This document shows, one piece after another, positions 1-5,051 of a stretch of 5,404 bases of DNA. Position 1 is the stretch's first letter; each line of letters begins with the position of its first letter. Source of the stretch: Terriglobales bacterium (GTDB lineage Bacteria; Acidobacteriota; Terriglobia; Terriglobales; Acidobacteriaceae); assembly GCA_019241735.1 (NCBI GenBank), contig JAFAWN010000292.1:1-5404 (forward strand), given 5' to 3'. A model generated the notes under the pieces. The model ran no database searches. It worked only from the letters and a program-made list of their open reading frames with translations, and had not been told where the DNA came from. Both the position numbers and the translations under genes were made by a program.

Positions 1-216
1 AGCGGCATCGATAGCATGGAAGTTCTCAATCAGAATCTCAAGGTGGCGGTAGATTTCCGTCCCATGGCCTCCGCCGAAATGCATGGCCTGCGTGGACGCT
101 GCCGCGCGCTCGCAGCCGACGGGCGATTCGAGTTGTTCAAGATGACCACGAAATATGACGGGAAAGTGGGTAGAGAGCAGCATCACTTCCCGACCACGCA
201 GGAATTGCCGCTATAA
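1..216 (+). CDS. 3' end of an unrecognised protein (partial)
   Basis: The reading frame is open from the first base of the window and ends at TAA 214-216, giving the last 71 residues of a protein. An ATG at 16 exists, but no ribosome binding site precedes it, so this is more likely the tail of a gene that begins to the left. Codon third positions are GC-rich, as expected for real coding sequence here. The tail is soluble-looking, with no membrane segment. It contains a basic/aromatic stretch (RFELFKMTTKYDGKVG) and then QHHFPTT close to the end. I do not recognise the family and assign no function. The opposite strand is also open for about 60 codons, so the strand call is likely but not certain. 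The downstream STAS gene starts 70 bases later on the same strand and could be cotranscribed. Confidence 0.5.
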   Translation, partial: SGIDSMEVLNQNLKVAVDFRPMASAEMHGLRGRCRALAADGRFELFKMTTKYDGKVGREQHHFPTTQELPL

Positions 217-224
217 CGCCGGCT

Positions 225-238
225 TGCGGAGAACCGCA
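225..238 (+). other. small inverted repeat between gene 1 and the STAS gene
   Basis: TGCGG (225-229), a four-base spacer AGAA and CCGCA (234-238) form a perfect five-base-pair stem just after the stop of the left-edge gene. No T-run follows, so it is a poor candidate for an intrinsic terminator. It may be a chance structure or a small mRNA hairpin. Confidence 0.2.
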
Positions 239-274
239 TTGCGGGATACGCTGTCTGCTCCAAGTTTAGCCGCC

Positions 275-279
275 GAGGA
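275..279 (+). promoter_or_regulatory. ribosome binding site deciding the GTG start of the STAS gene
   Basis: GAGGA lies seven bases before GTG 287. No comparably placed site precedes upstream start codons in the same frame, so it fixes the start at the GTG. The resulting protein has the normal length of a single STAS domain. Confidence 0.6.
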
Positions 280-286
280 CCCTTAC

Positions 287-646
287 GTGGAACTGATACT
301 CACCAGCCAGGCCACCGAGAACGGAGTTACGATCGTCCACTGCGTTGGCCGGATCGTTTTCGGCGAGGAGACGATTATTTTTCGCGATGAGATTAAGGCC
401 CTCATCGCACAGAACAACCGGATCGTGCTCAACCTCAAGGAAGTTACGTACATGGATAGCGGAGGACTGGGCACAATGGTTTCGCTTTTCACCTCAGCCC
501 GCATCGCCGGAGGCTCCATCAAGCTCACCAACCTGAACGACCGGGTCGGCGATCTGCTGCACATGACAAAACTGGTGACTGTGTTCGAAGTGTACGACGA
601 TGACGAGGAAGCAGTGGAGTCATTTGCCAAGAGCGCCACGGCCTGA
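287..646 (+). CDS. STAS-domain anti-sigma factor antagonist
   Basis: The product is a 119-residue single-domain protein of the SpoIIAA/RsbV type. These cytoplasmic proteins bind a partner anti-sigma kinase and free a sigma factor, and are switched by phosphorylation of a conserved Ser. The hallmark is visible: a hydrophobic strand (IVLNL, residues 46-50) followed by YMDSGGLG, with Ser58 at the phosphoacceptor position. After it comes the usual helix (VSLFTSARIAG), then a strand (IKLTNL) and a final helix after MTKLVTVFEVYDD. The C-terminus has an acidic run, DDDEEAVE. The GTG start is chosen because GAGGA sits seven bases upstream; longer versions add about 44 residues of poorly structured, Arg-rich sequence. 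No anti-sigma kinase or sigma factor gene is in the window, so the partner is unknown. An ATL gene follows after 27 bases on the same strand. Confidence 0.88.
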   Translation: MELILTSQATENGVTIVHCVGRIVFGEETIIFRDEIKALIAQNNRIVLNLKEVTYMDSGGLGTMVSLFTSARIAGGSIKLTNLNDRVGDLLHMTKLVTVFEVYDDDEEAVESFAKSATA

Positions 647-673
647 GACTGTAATCGCAACGGCCTCTAAGAC

Positions 674-970
674 ATGACAATGCAGTTGCGCATTCTGGAT
701 AAAATCCGGAAAATCCCGCGCGGAAAAGTTTCTACTTACGGCGCTATTGCGCGCGCCGCAGGCTTTCCTGGTAACGCAAGGACTGTTGCCCAGGTATTGC
801 ATCGCTCATTGGGATTGCCCTGGCATCGGGTGCTGGGCGCAGGGGGGCAAATCAAACTATGCGGGGAGCCGGCCATGGAACAGCGATTCCGCCTGGAAGC
901 TGAAGGCGTGATTTTCCGCGGGCGACGGGTGGATATGCGGGCGCATGAATTTCACTTTCCGCGCCGGTGA
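674..970 (+). CDS. alkyltransferase-like protein (ATL), MGMT-fold DNA-binding domain
   Basis: The product is a 98-residue protein matching the C-terminal DNA-binding domain of O6-alkylguanine-DNA alkyltransferase. The active-site motif PCHRV of true MGMT reads PWHRV here (Pro49-Val53), with Trp50 where the methyl-accepting Cys should be. That substitution defines ATL proteins (YbaZ of E. coli, Atl1 of fission yeast), which bind O6-alkylguanine and hand the lesion to nucleotide excision repair without removing the alkyl group. Other family landmarks are the wing/helix region KVSTYGAIA with Tyr22 at the base-flipping Tyr position, and GNARTVAQVL with Arg36 as the likely arginine finger. ATG 674 is used; ATG 680 is also possible, and neither has a strong ribosome binding site, so translation may couple to the STAS gene 27 bases upstream. 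The TGA stop directly abuts the stop of the opposing AhpD-like gene. Confidence 0.9.
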   Translation: MTMQLRILDKIRKIPRGKVSTYGAIARAAGFPGNARTVAQVLHRSLGLPWHRVLGAGGQIKLCGEPAMEQRFRLEAEGVIFRGRRVDMRAHEFHFPRR

Positions 971-981
971 TCATCTCCGGC
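963..981. repeat. GC-rich inverted repeat straddling the two convergent stop codons
   Basis: GCCGG (963-967) and CCGGC (977-981) are perfect inverted arms around a nine-base loop that holds both stops, TGA on + and TCA (a TGA on -). The loop itself begins with palindromic TGATCA. Either transcript could form the stem. Neither strand shows a strong T-run after it (only TTT on +), so terminator function is doubtful. Confidence 0.3.
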
Positions 982-1453
982 TGGTTTCTCCGGGCGTCCC
1001 CCGGCGGTTGAAGTCCTCTGATCGCTCCGCGGAACGGTGAGCGATGCCACGCGCGGCCTGGGGCTTGAACTGATCATCAATCTCCACCTGATATCCCGCA
1101 GCCAGCCGGTTAGTCTCATTCGCCATGCCCACTACTGCCATCAATTCCTGAAACATCGCGTTGGTCATGCCCTTGTTTCGGGCGGAGACAGTGTGGGAAG
1201 CGATGCAATAGCCGCATTGATTGCTGACACTCACGGCCACGTAAATCATCTCTTTCATAAGCGGATCCAGCGCTCCGGGAGACATGATCTGCTTAATGTC
1301 ATCCCACGTGCGCCGCAAAGTGACTGGATCATTCGCGATTGCTTTCCAGAAATTATTGATCCAATCGGTCTTACGGGTGGCCATGATGTCGTCGTAAACG
1401 GCCCGAACTTCCGGACTGGCGTCCTTATATTCGATCAAGCCTAGTATTGCCAT
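971..1453 (-). CDS. AhpD-like / carboxymuconolactone decarboxylase-family protein with CxxC
   Basis: The product is a 160-residue protein of the AhpD-like fold. The redox motif is CGYCIASH (Cys80, Cys83, His87), with Glu68 twelve residues before the first Cys. That is the same Glu-12-Cys-x2-Cys-x3-His spacing as AhpD alkylhydroperoxidase, so a thiol peroxidase or thiol-disulfide role is more likely than decarboxylase activity. True PcaC-type decarboxylases lack the Cys pair. The fold appears to end near residue 129; the remaining 30 or so residues are rich in Arg, Ser, Glu and Ala and look like a disordered tail. The ATG start is supported by GGAG five bases upstream. The gene lies 35 bases downstream of hemQ on the same strand, so cotranscription is likely, and a peroxide-handling partner would fit HemQ, which consumes hydrogen peroxide. 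The physiological substrate cannot be read from sequence. Confidence 0.85.
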   Translation of the reverse strand: MAILGLIEYKDASPEVRAVYDDIMATRKTDWINNFWKAIANDPVTLRRTWDDIKQIMSPGALDPLMKEMIYVAVSVSNQCGYCIASHTVSARNKGMTNAMFQELMAVVGMANETNRLAAGYQVEIDDQFKPQAARGIAHRSAERSEDFNRRGTPGETSRR

Positions 1454-1458
1454 TAGTT

Positions 1459-1462
1459 CTCC
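1459..1462 (-). promoter_or_regulatory. ribosome binding site of the AhpD-like gene
   Basis: On the minus strand GGAG (within GTGGAGAACTA) sits five bases before the ATG at 1453. It is the clearest translation signal in this operon and supports the chosen start. Confidence 0.55.
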
Positions 1463-1488
1463 ACTTCAGCGCAAGGTCTCGAGAATGT

Positions 1489-2463
1489 TTAGGGTTTCGG
1501 CAGCTCGCCATTGAGCAACTTTCCCAGTCCCGCTGACGGGCATCTGAGGCCGAGATAGAAATGTCCGAATAGCGCGTAAACGGCGCTCACTTCGTCGAAA
1601 CGCATTTCGTAGATCAGCTTCTTGAAAACCAGGGGATCATCCGCAAACAAATCCACTCCCCACTCCCAATCGTCGAAGCCGATCGATCCGCTGATAATCT
1701 GTTTGACCTGGCCGGCGTAACGGCGGCCTACCAGTCCGTGTTCATTCATCTGCCGGGCGCGCTCTTCCATGGGCAGGGTGTACCAGTTCTTGTCCTCGGC
1801 GCGACGACGGTCCATTGGATAAAAAGACAGATAACGATGGCTGGGAATCTCGGGAAACAGGCGCGGTCGCATTGCTTCCTTCTGCCGATTCAAGGTATCC
1901 GTGATCGCGTGGTCCCATTCTTCCGTGTGAGGTTCAACGTTTTTCTCCGCGAGCTCTTTATAGGTTTTTATGCTGGACTCATAGAGTCCAAGTTCAATGA
2001 TGGAAATATAGGAGGATGCTATCGTCACGAATTCGCTGATGCCCAGACTTGCCAGATCCAGCTCGGCTTGTTTCAGCTCATCAAAGGAGGGTCGAAAATG
2101 CAGCCACATCAGGTCGCCTTTGTGTCCGAGCAGGGAATACAGCGCAGATTGCCCGGCAGCGTTGCGTTCCATCTTTGCCAGCAGCGCGCTGGCTTCCTGA
2201 ATCAGCCGCTGTTTTTGTTCGGCAGGAAGCTGCTGCCACGCCGTCCAGCGAAAATGCATCATCTGATGGAGCACGCAGTAACCCTCAATGGTTAGCGGGA
2301 CCGGCGGCGATAATGCGGTGTCCATGCTTTGCGGTGTGACGCGAGGGGGAGGCATGAATATGTTGACGAGCTCTCCTGGCTGCTGAATATTGTATCCGCA
2401 GAACCGATTCTGTGGCCGTGTTGACCTGAATTGGCCCGCCAGTCTATCGTCCTTGTGCGCCAT
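1489..2463 (-). CDS. hemQ: HemQ, coproheme decarboxylase (chlorite dismutase family)
   Basis: The product fits HemQ (ChdC), which converts iron-coproporphyrin III to heme b with hydrogen peroxide, the last step of the coproporphyrin-dependent heme pathway. The C-terminal half carries the family signature: SFYPMDRRR with Tyr215 as the catalytic Tyr, then NWYTLPMEERARQM, HG with His242 as the proximal heme ligand, GQVKQIISGS with Gln255, WEWGVDLF, and YEMRFDEVSA near the end. Tyr to His is 27 residues and His to Gln 13, the same spacing as in Geobacillus HemQ (Tyr145, His172, Gln185). Gln at that last position, where true chlorite dismutases have Arg, argues against chlorite dismutation. The recognisable domain starts near residue 53 (PPVPLTIEGYCVLH), so the 324-residue form has an unusual N-terminal extension. 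Met47 (ATG at 2323-2325) or Met37 (2353-2355) could be the real start; none of the three has a convincing ribosome binding site. It is the first gene of a likely two-gene operon with the AhpD-like gene. Confidence 0.92.
   Translation of the reverse strand: MAHKDDRLAGQFRSTRPQNRFCGYNIQQPGELVNIFMPPPRVTPQSMDTALSPPVPLTIEGYCVLHQMMHFRWTAWQQLPAEQKQRLIQEASALLAKMERNAAGQSALYSLLGHKGDLMWLHFRPSFDELKQAELDLASLGISEFVTIASSYISIIELGLYESSIKTYKELAEKNVEPHTEEWDHAITDTLNRQKEAMRPRLFPEIPSHRYLSFYPMDRRRAEDKNWYTLPMEERARQMNEHGLVGRRYAGQVKQIISGSIGFDDWEWGVDLFADDPLVFKKLIYEMRFDEVSAVYALFGHFYLGLRCPSAGLGKLLNGELPKP
2421..2450 (+). promoter_or_regulatory. candidate sigma70-like promoter toward pobA
   Basis: TTGACC (2421-2426) matches the -35 consensus at five of six bases. 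After an 18-base spacer TATCGT (2445-2450) matches the -10 at four of six. Transcription would start near 2457, giving a leader of about 70 bases containing the palindrome at 2496-2512. The site overlaps the proposed 5' end of hemQ, which would be easier to accept if hemQ starts at Met47. This is consensus matching by eye only. Confidence 0.3.
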
Positions 2464-2495
2464 TTAGTTCGCGTCCAATCGAAGTTATTGCCGCA

Positions 2496-2512
2496 AACGG
2501 CGCTCCGCCGTT
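2496..2512. promoter_or_regulatory. perfect 7+3+7 inverted repeat between hemQ and pobA
   Basis: AACGGCG, spacer CTC, CGCCGTT form an uninterrupted dyad 15 bases before the pobA ATG and 33 bases before the longest hemQ start. It lies in the divergent intergenic region. It could be an operator for a dimeric regulator or a hairpin in the pobA leader. No regulator gene is adjacent, and there is no T-run on either side to suggest a terminator. Confidence 0.45.
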
Positions 2513-2527
2513 AAGTCACCCGGAACT

Positions 2528-3703
2528 ATGCGAACGCAAATTGGAATTGTGGGAGCGGGACCGGCGGGACTGGTGCTTTCGCATCTTCTGCACCTTTCAG
2601 GAATCGAGTCGGTGGTGCTCGAGGCCCGAAGCCGGGACTACTGCGAGCAGCGCATCCGGGCCGGGGTACTGGAACAGGGTACGGTCGATCTGTTGAATGA
2701 AACTGGCGTCGGGGAGCGGATGCGGCAACAAGGTCTTGTCCACTACGGCATAGAACTGCGCTTCGCTGGCCGGGGGCATCGAATTGATTTCAAGGAGCTG
2801 ACCGGCGGGAAGGGAGTGACCATCTATGCCCAGCACGAAGTCATCAAAGATCTGATTAACGCACGTCTAGCTGCGCAGGGGCAGATTCTGTTCGAAGTGG
2901 AAGATGTCAGCGTGCACGGGTTCGACGGCCCGCATCCCACCATTCGTTTTCAGGAGGATGGCGAGCAGCAGGAACTCGGGTGCGACTTTATTGCCGGATG
3001 TGATGGCTTCCACGGAGTCTGCCGGCCAGCAATCGATCCGGCAACTCTCACGGTCTATGAGCGTGACTGTCCTTTCGCCTGGCTGGGGATCCTGGCGGAG
3101 GCGCCGCCTTCTTCCCAGGAACTCATTTACGCCTATCACCATCGTGGCTTCGCGCTTCTGAGCATGCGCTCTCCCCAAATCAGCCGCCTCTATCTGCAAT
3201 GTAATCCCGAGGAAGATCTCGAGCAGTGGCCGGATGATCGAATCTGGCGTGAATTGCAAACTCGCCTGGCAGCGGAGAACGACTGGAAGCTCATCGAAGG
3301 TCCGGTGATCCAGAAAGGCGTCACCGGGATGCGCAGTTTTGTTGTCGAGCCAATGCAAAGTGGGAAGCTGTTTCTGGCCGGCGACGCAGCGCACATCGTT
3401 CCACCCACCGGGGCGAAAGGACTCAACCTCGCAGTAGCGGATGTGCGGGTGCTCGCCCGCGCTTTAGCGGAGTTCTACGCTTCCGGAAATATGAGGTTGC
3501 TTAACGAATATTCCGAAAAGTGTTTGCGCCGGGTTTGGAAGGTGCAGCGCTTTTCGTGGTGGATGACTTCCATGCTGCATCGCTTCCAGGGCGCGAATCC
3601 GTTTGATGAACGACGGCAACTGGCGGAGCTGGATTATGTGACCAGCTCGCGTGCCGCGGCGCAAACCCTGGCAGAAAATTATGTTGGTTTGCCAATGGAA
3701 TAA
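2528..3703 (+). CDS. pobA: 4-hydroxybenzoate 3-monooxygenase (p-hydroxybenzoate hydroxylase)
   Basis: This cytoplasmic FAD monooxygenase hydroxylates 4-hydroxybenzoate to protocatechuate with NAD(P)H and O2. At 391 residues it is within a few residues of the Pseudomonas enzyme (394), and from memory of that sequence the numbering is collinear. Visible landmarks are GAGPAG (9-14) for the FAD ADP moiety, RIRAGVLEQG with Arg42 and Arg44, CDGFHG (158-163) with His162, and GDAAHIVPPTG with Asp286, Pro293 and Thr294. The substrate residues Tyr201, Ser212, Arg214, Tyr222 and Tyr385 are all kept, as are Arg220 and Arg269. Tyr38, linked to NADPH preference, is kept, but the neighbouring loop reads ARSRDY instead of RQTPDY, so coenzyme preference is open. 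The ATG has only a weak upstream GGA. A 4-hydroxybenzoyl-CoA thioesterase homologue follows 46 bases later and would supply the substrate. No PobR-type regulator is in view. Confidence 0.96.
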   Translation: MRTQIGIVGAGPAGLVLSHLLHLSGIESVVLEARSRDYCEQRIRAGVLEQGTVDLLNETGVGERMRQQGLVHYGIELRFAGRGHRIDFKELTGGKGVTIYAQHEVIKDLINARLAAQGQILFEVEDVSVHGFDGPHPTIRFQEDGEQQELGCDFIAGCDGFHGVCRPAIDPATLTVYERDCPFAWLGILAEAPPSSQELIYAYHHRGFALLSMRSPQISRLYLQCNPEEDLEQWPDDRIWRELQTRLAAENDWKLIEGPVIQKGVTGMRSFVVEPMQSGKLFLAGDAAHIVPPTGAKGLNLAVADVRVLARALAEFYASGNMRLLNEYSEKCLRRVWKVQRFSWWMTSMLHRFQGANPFDERRQLAELDYVTSSRAAAQTLAENYVGLPME

Positions 3704-3741
3704 GGCTGGACGGCTGCGATAATTATTTCGGTTGCCGCTGC

Positions 3742-3746
3742 GGAGG
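3742..3746 (+). promoter_or_regulatory. ribosome binding site of the thioesterase gene, close to a GTG
   Basis: A full GGAGG lies only three bases before GTG 3750, tighter than the usual five to nine. It is still the only strong site near the 5' end, and it supports the GTG over the in-frame TTG at 3732, which would place GGAGG inside the coding region. Confidence 0.45.
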
Positions 3747-3749
3747 AAC

Positions 3750-4178
3750 GTGTTCGTCAGCAAGAAAACAATATTGGTGGAGTGGGGGCATTGCGATCCC
3801 GCTGGCATAGTTTTTTATCCACAATACTTGATGTGGTTCGATGCCTGTACCACCGCGCTGTTCACAAATGCCGGCATGCCGATACGGGAGTTGTTTAGTT
3901 CCCATGGGATCGTGGGAGTGCCATTGGTTGACGTACGAGCACGCTTTATTTCGTCTTCCACATTCGGGGATGAACTGACCGTTGAATCGGATGTGCAGGA
4001 GTTTAAGCGCAGCAGTTTTGTGATACGGCACCAATTTTTTAAGTCTGGAAAACTTGCAGTGGAAGGGTTCGAGACCCGCGTCTGGGCGGGCCGCAATCCC
4101 GACGACCCGCAGCGCCTTAAAGGGCTGCCGCTTCCTCCGGATGTCATGGCGCGGTTGTCAGGTAATAAGACGGAATAA
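3750..4178 (+). CDS. 4-hydroxybenzoyl-CoA thioesterase-type hotdog protein
   Basis: The product is a 142-residue single hotdog-fold thioesterase. The segment GHCDPAGIVFYPQYLMWFDA (residues 13-32) matches the active-site region of the Pseudomonas CBS3 4-hydroxybenzoyl-CoA thioesterase (CDPAGIVWYPNY), with Asp16 at the catalytic Asp17 position. A second shared block is GIVGVPLVDVRARF followed by FGDELTVES and a KRSSFVIRHQF strand; length also matches that family (about 141). The predicted reaction is hydrolysis of 4-hydroxybenzoyl-CoA to 4-hydroxybenzoate and CoA. Position directly after pobA strongly supports an aromatic CoA substrate, since the product is the PobA substrate. Other short or aromatic acyl-CoAs remain possible. 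The GTG start is preferred on ribosome-site evidence; a TTG at 3732 would add six residues. The NiCoT-like gene follows after 39 bases. Confidence 0.87.
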   Translation: MFVSKKTILVEWGHCDPAGIVFYPQYLMWFDACTTALFTNAGMPIRELFSSHGIVGVPLVDVRARFISSSTFGDELTVESDVQEFKRSSFVIRHQFFKSGKLAVEGFETRVWAGRNPDDPQRLKGLPLPPDVMARLSGNKTE

Positions 4179-4217
4179 ATCACTCGTAGCGCATTCATCC
4201 CTGGGGCCGCACTATTT

Positions 4218-4964
4218 ATGCTTTCGAGCACCATCAATCTGGCTCTCTTGTCGGCTGCCGTGCTCGGATTCAGGCATGGTTTCGATTACGACCACATCGC
4301 CGCCATCTCCGATATTACCGGCGTCGAAGCCTCGCCCAACCGCGCGATGAGAATGGGACTGCTGTATGTTTCCGGACATGCGGCGATGGTTGCCGTCCTA
4401 GGCGGCGCGGTAATCTTTTTTCAGCGCTCCTTGCCTCATCGCATCGATAACTGGGCGGAACGCGCTGTAGGTTTCACGCTGTTAGTATTGGGCGTTTATG
4501 TACTGACGACTCTTTTTCGGAAGCATACTCACTTTGTTCCTCGGTCGCGCGCCATGATTCTGATTTCCGCTGTTCGCTGGTTACGATGGAAAATGAAGAA
4601 TGGATTCAGCTCCTCCCTACCCGAGACCGCGAGATTACCCGGGGCTTATAGTGGCAAGTCGGTTTTCGCGATCGGCATAATCCATGGGCTGGGCGCTGAA
4701 ACCCCAAGCCAGCTACTGTTATTCTTGCTCGCTGCCAACTTAGGAGGCGTGTCGCGTGGCTTCCTGGGATTGGGAATGTTTCTGGCTGGCCTGCTCCTTA
4801 TGAACACATTGATGACTGCCGCGGCGGTAGGCGTATTCCGCTTCAGCGCAGCTAATCCGTTATTGATGCGGACCGTGATCGGCCTGACCGCGGTATACAG
4901 CGTAATCGTTGGCTCAATTTTCCTGTTTGGATCCGCCTCAATTCTCCCGCAACTGGGAGGCTGA
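4218..4964 (+). CDS. NiCoT-type nickel/cobalt permease-like membrane protein
   Basis: The product is a 248-residue, strongly hydrophobic protein with about six membrane segments (roughly residues 4-19, 46-67, 83-101, 148-173, 180-205 and 215-240). The first segment carries RHGFDYDHIAAISD, which fits the HX4DH metal-selectivity signature of nickel/cobalt transporters (His20, Asp25, His26). YVSGHAAMV (His54) corresponds to the family's GHS-type motif in the second segment. HGLGAETPSQ (155-164) resembles the LGFDTATE motif but is altered, so the protein is a divergent member. A basic cytoplasmic or periplasmic loop (residues 101-147, with WLRWKMK) separates the halves. It is probably an inner-membrane permease for Ni2+ or Co2+; import versus export and the metal cannot be decided. 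ATG 4218 has no strong ribosome site. It follows the thioesterase on the same strand, although no metabolic link is obvious. Confidence 0.75.
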   Translation: MLSSTINLALLSAAVLGFRHGFDYDHIAAISDITGVEASPNRAMRMGLLYVSGHAAMVAVLGGAVIFFQRSLPHRIDNWAERAVGFTLLVLGVYVLTTLFRKHTHFVPRSRAMILISAVRWLRWKMKNGFSSSLPETARLPGAYSGKSVFAIGIIHGLGAETPSQLLLFLLAANLGGVSRGFLGLGMFLAGLLLMNTLMTAAAVGVFRFSAANPLLMRTVIGLTAVYSVIVGSIFLFGSASILPQLGG

Positions 4965-4989
4965 CCTTCGAGATGCTCCTTGGTTTTTT
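4955..4989 (+). terminator. weak candidate Rho-independent terminator after the permease gene
   Basis: GGGAG (4955-4959) plus C4961 can pair with GCTCCT (4975-4980), with one bulged G and one G-T pair. Three bases later comes a run of six T (4984-4989). The stem begins inside the last codons of the permease gene and is modest in strength. It would separate the pobA-side genes from the porin-like gene. Confidence 0.3.
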
Positions 4990-5013
4990 CACGGGCACTG
5001 AAGGCTCGCTGTT

Positions 5014-5043
5014 TTAACCTTCTATTCATTCAATCTGTATAGT
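5014..5043 (+). promoter_or_regulatory. candidate sigma70-like promoter of the porin-like gene
   Basis: TTAACC (5014-5019; four of six -35 matches), an 18-base spacer and TATAGT (5038-5043; five of six -10 matches) lie in an AT-rich gap just after the candidate terminator. The start point would be near 5050, only a couple of bases before ATG 5052. Confidence 0.45.
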
Positions 5044-5051
5044 TTGAAACC

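Noticed and set aside
674..970. Calling the gene a functional methylated-DNA-cysteine methyltransferase.
   Set aside because: The acceptor Cys is replaced by Trp50 in PWHRV, so self-alkylation at that residue is not possible.
1037..1444. An open frame of 135 codons on the + strand inside the AhpD-like gene.
   Set aside because: It is antisense to a motif-supported gene and has no domain or ribosome site of its own.
971..1453. Reading the AhpD-like gene as PcaC (4-carboxymuconolactone decarboxylase), completing a protocatechuate pathway with pobA.
   Set aside because: It has the AhpD-type Glu/Cys/Cys/His pattern, which true PcaC lacks; it is on the opposite strand from pobA and is grouped with hemQ.
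1738..2295. A long open frame (185 codons) on the + strand inside hemQ.
   Set aside because: It is antisense to a gene with strong family motifs, and its translation shows no recognisable domain.
1489..2463. Calling the gene a chlorite dismutase.
   Set aside because: The distal position carries Gln255, as in HemQ, where true chlorite dismutases use Arg; the catalytic Tyr215 and full HemQ signature are present.
2867..3394. A 175-codon minus-strand open frame inside pobA.
   Set aside because: It lies wholly within a gene whose catalytic residues are all identifiable; it is a shadow frame.
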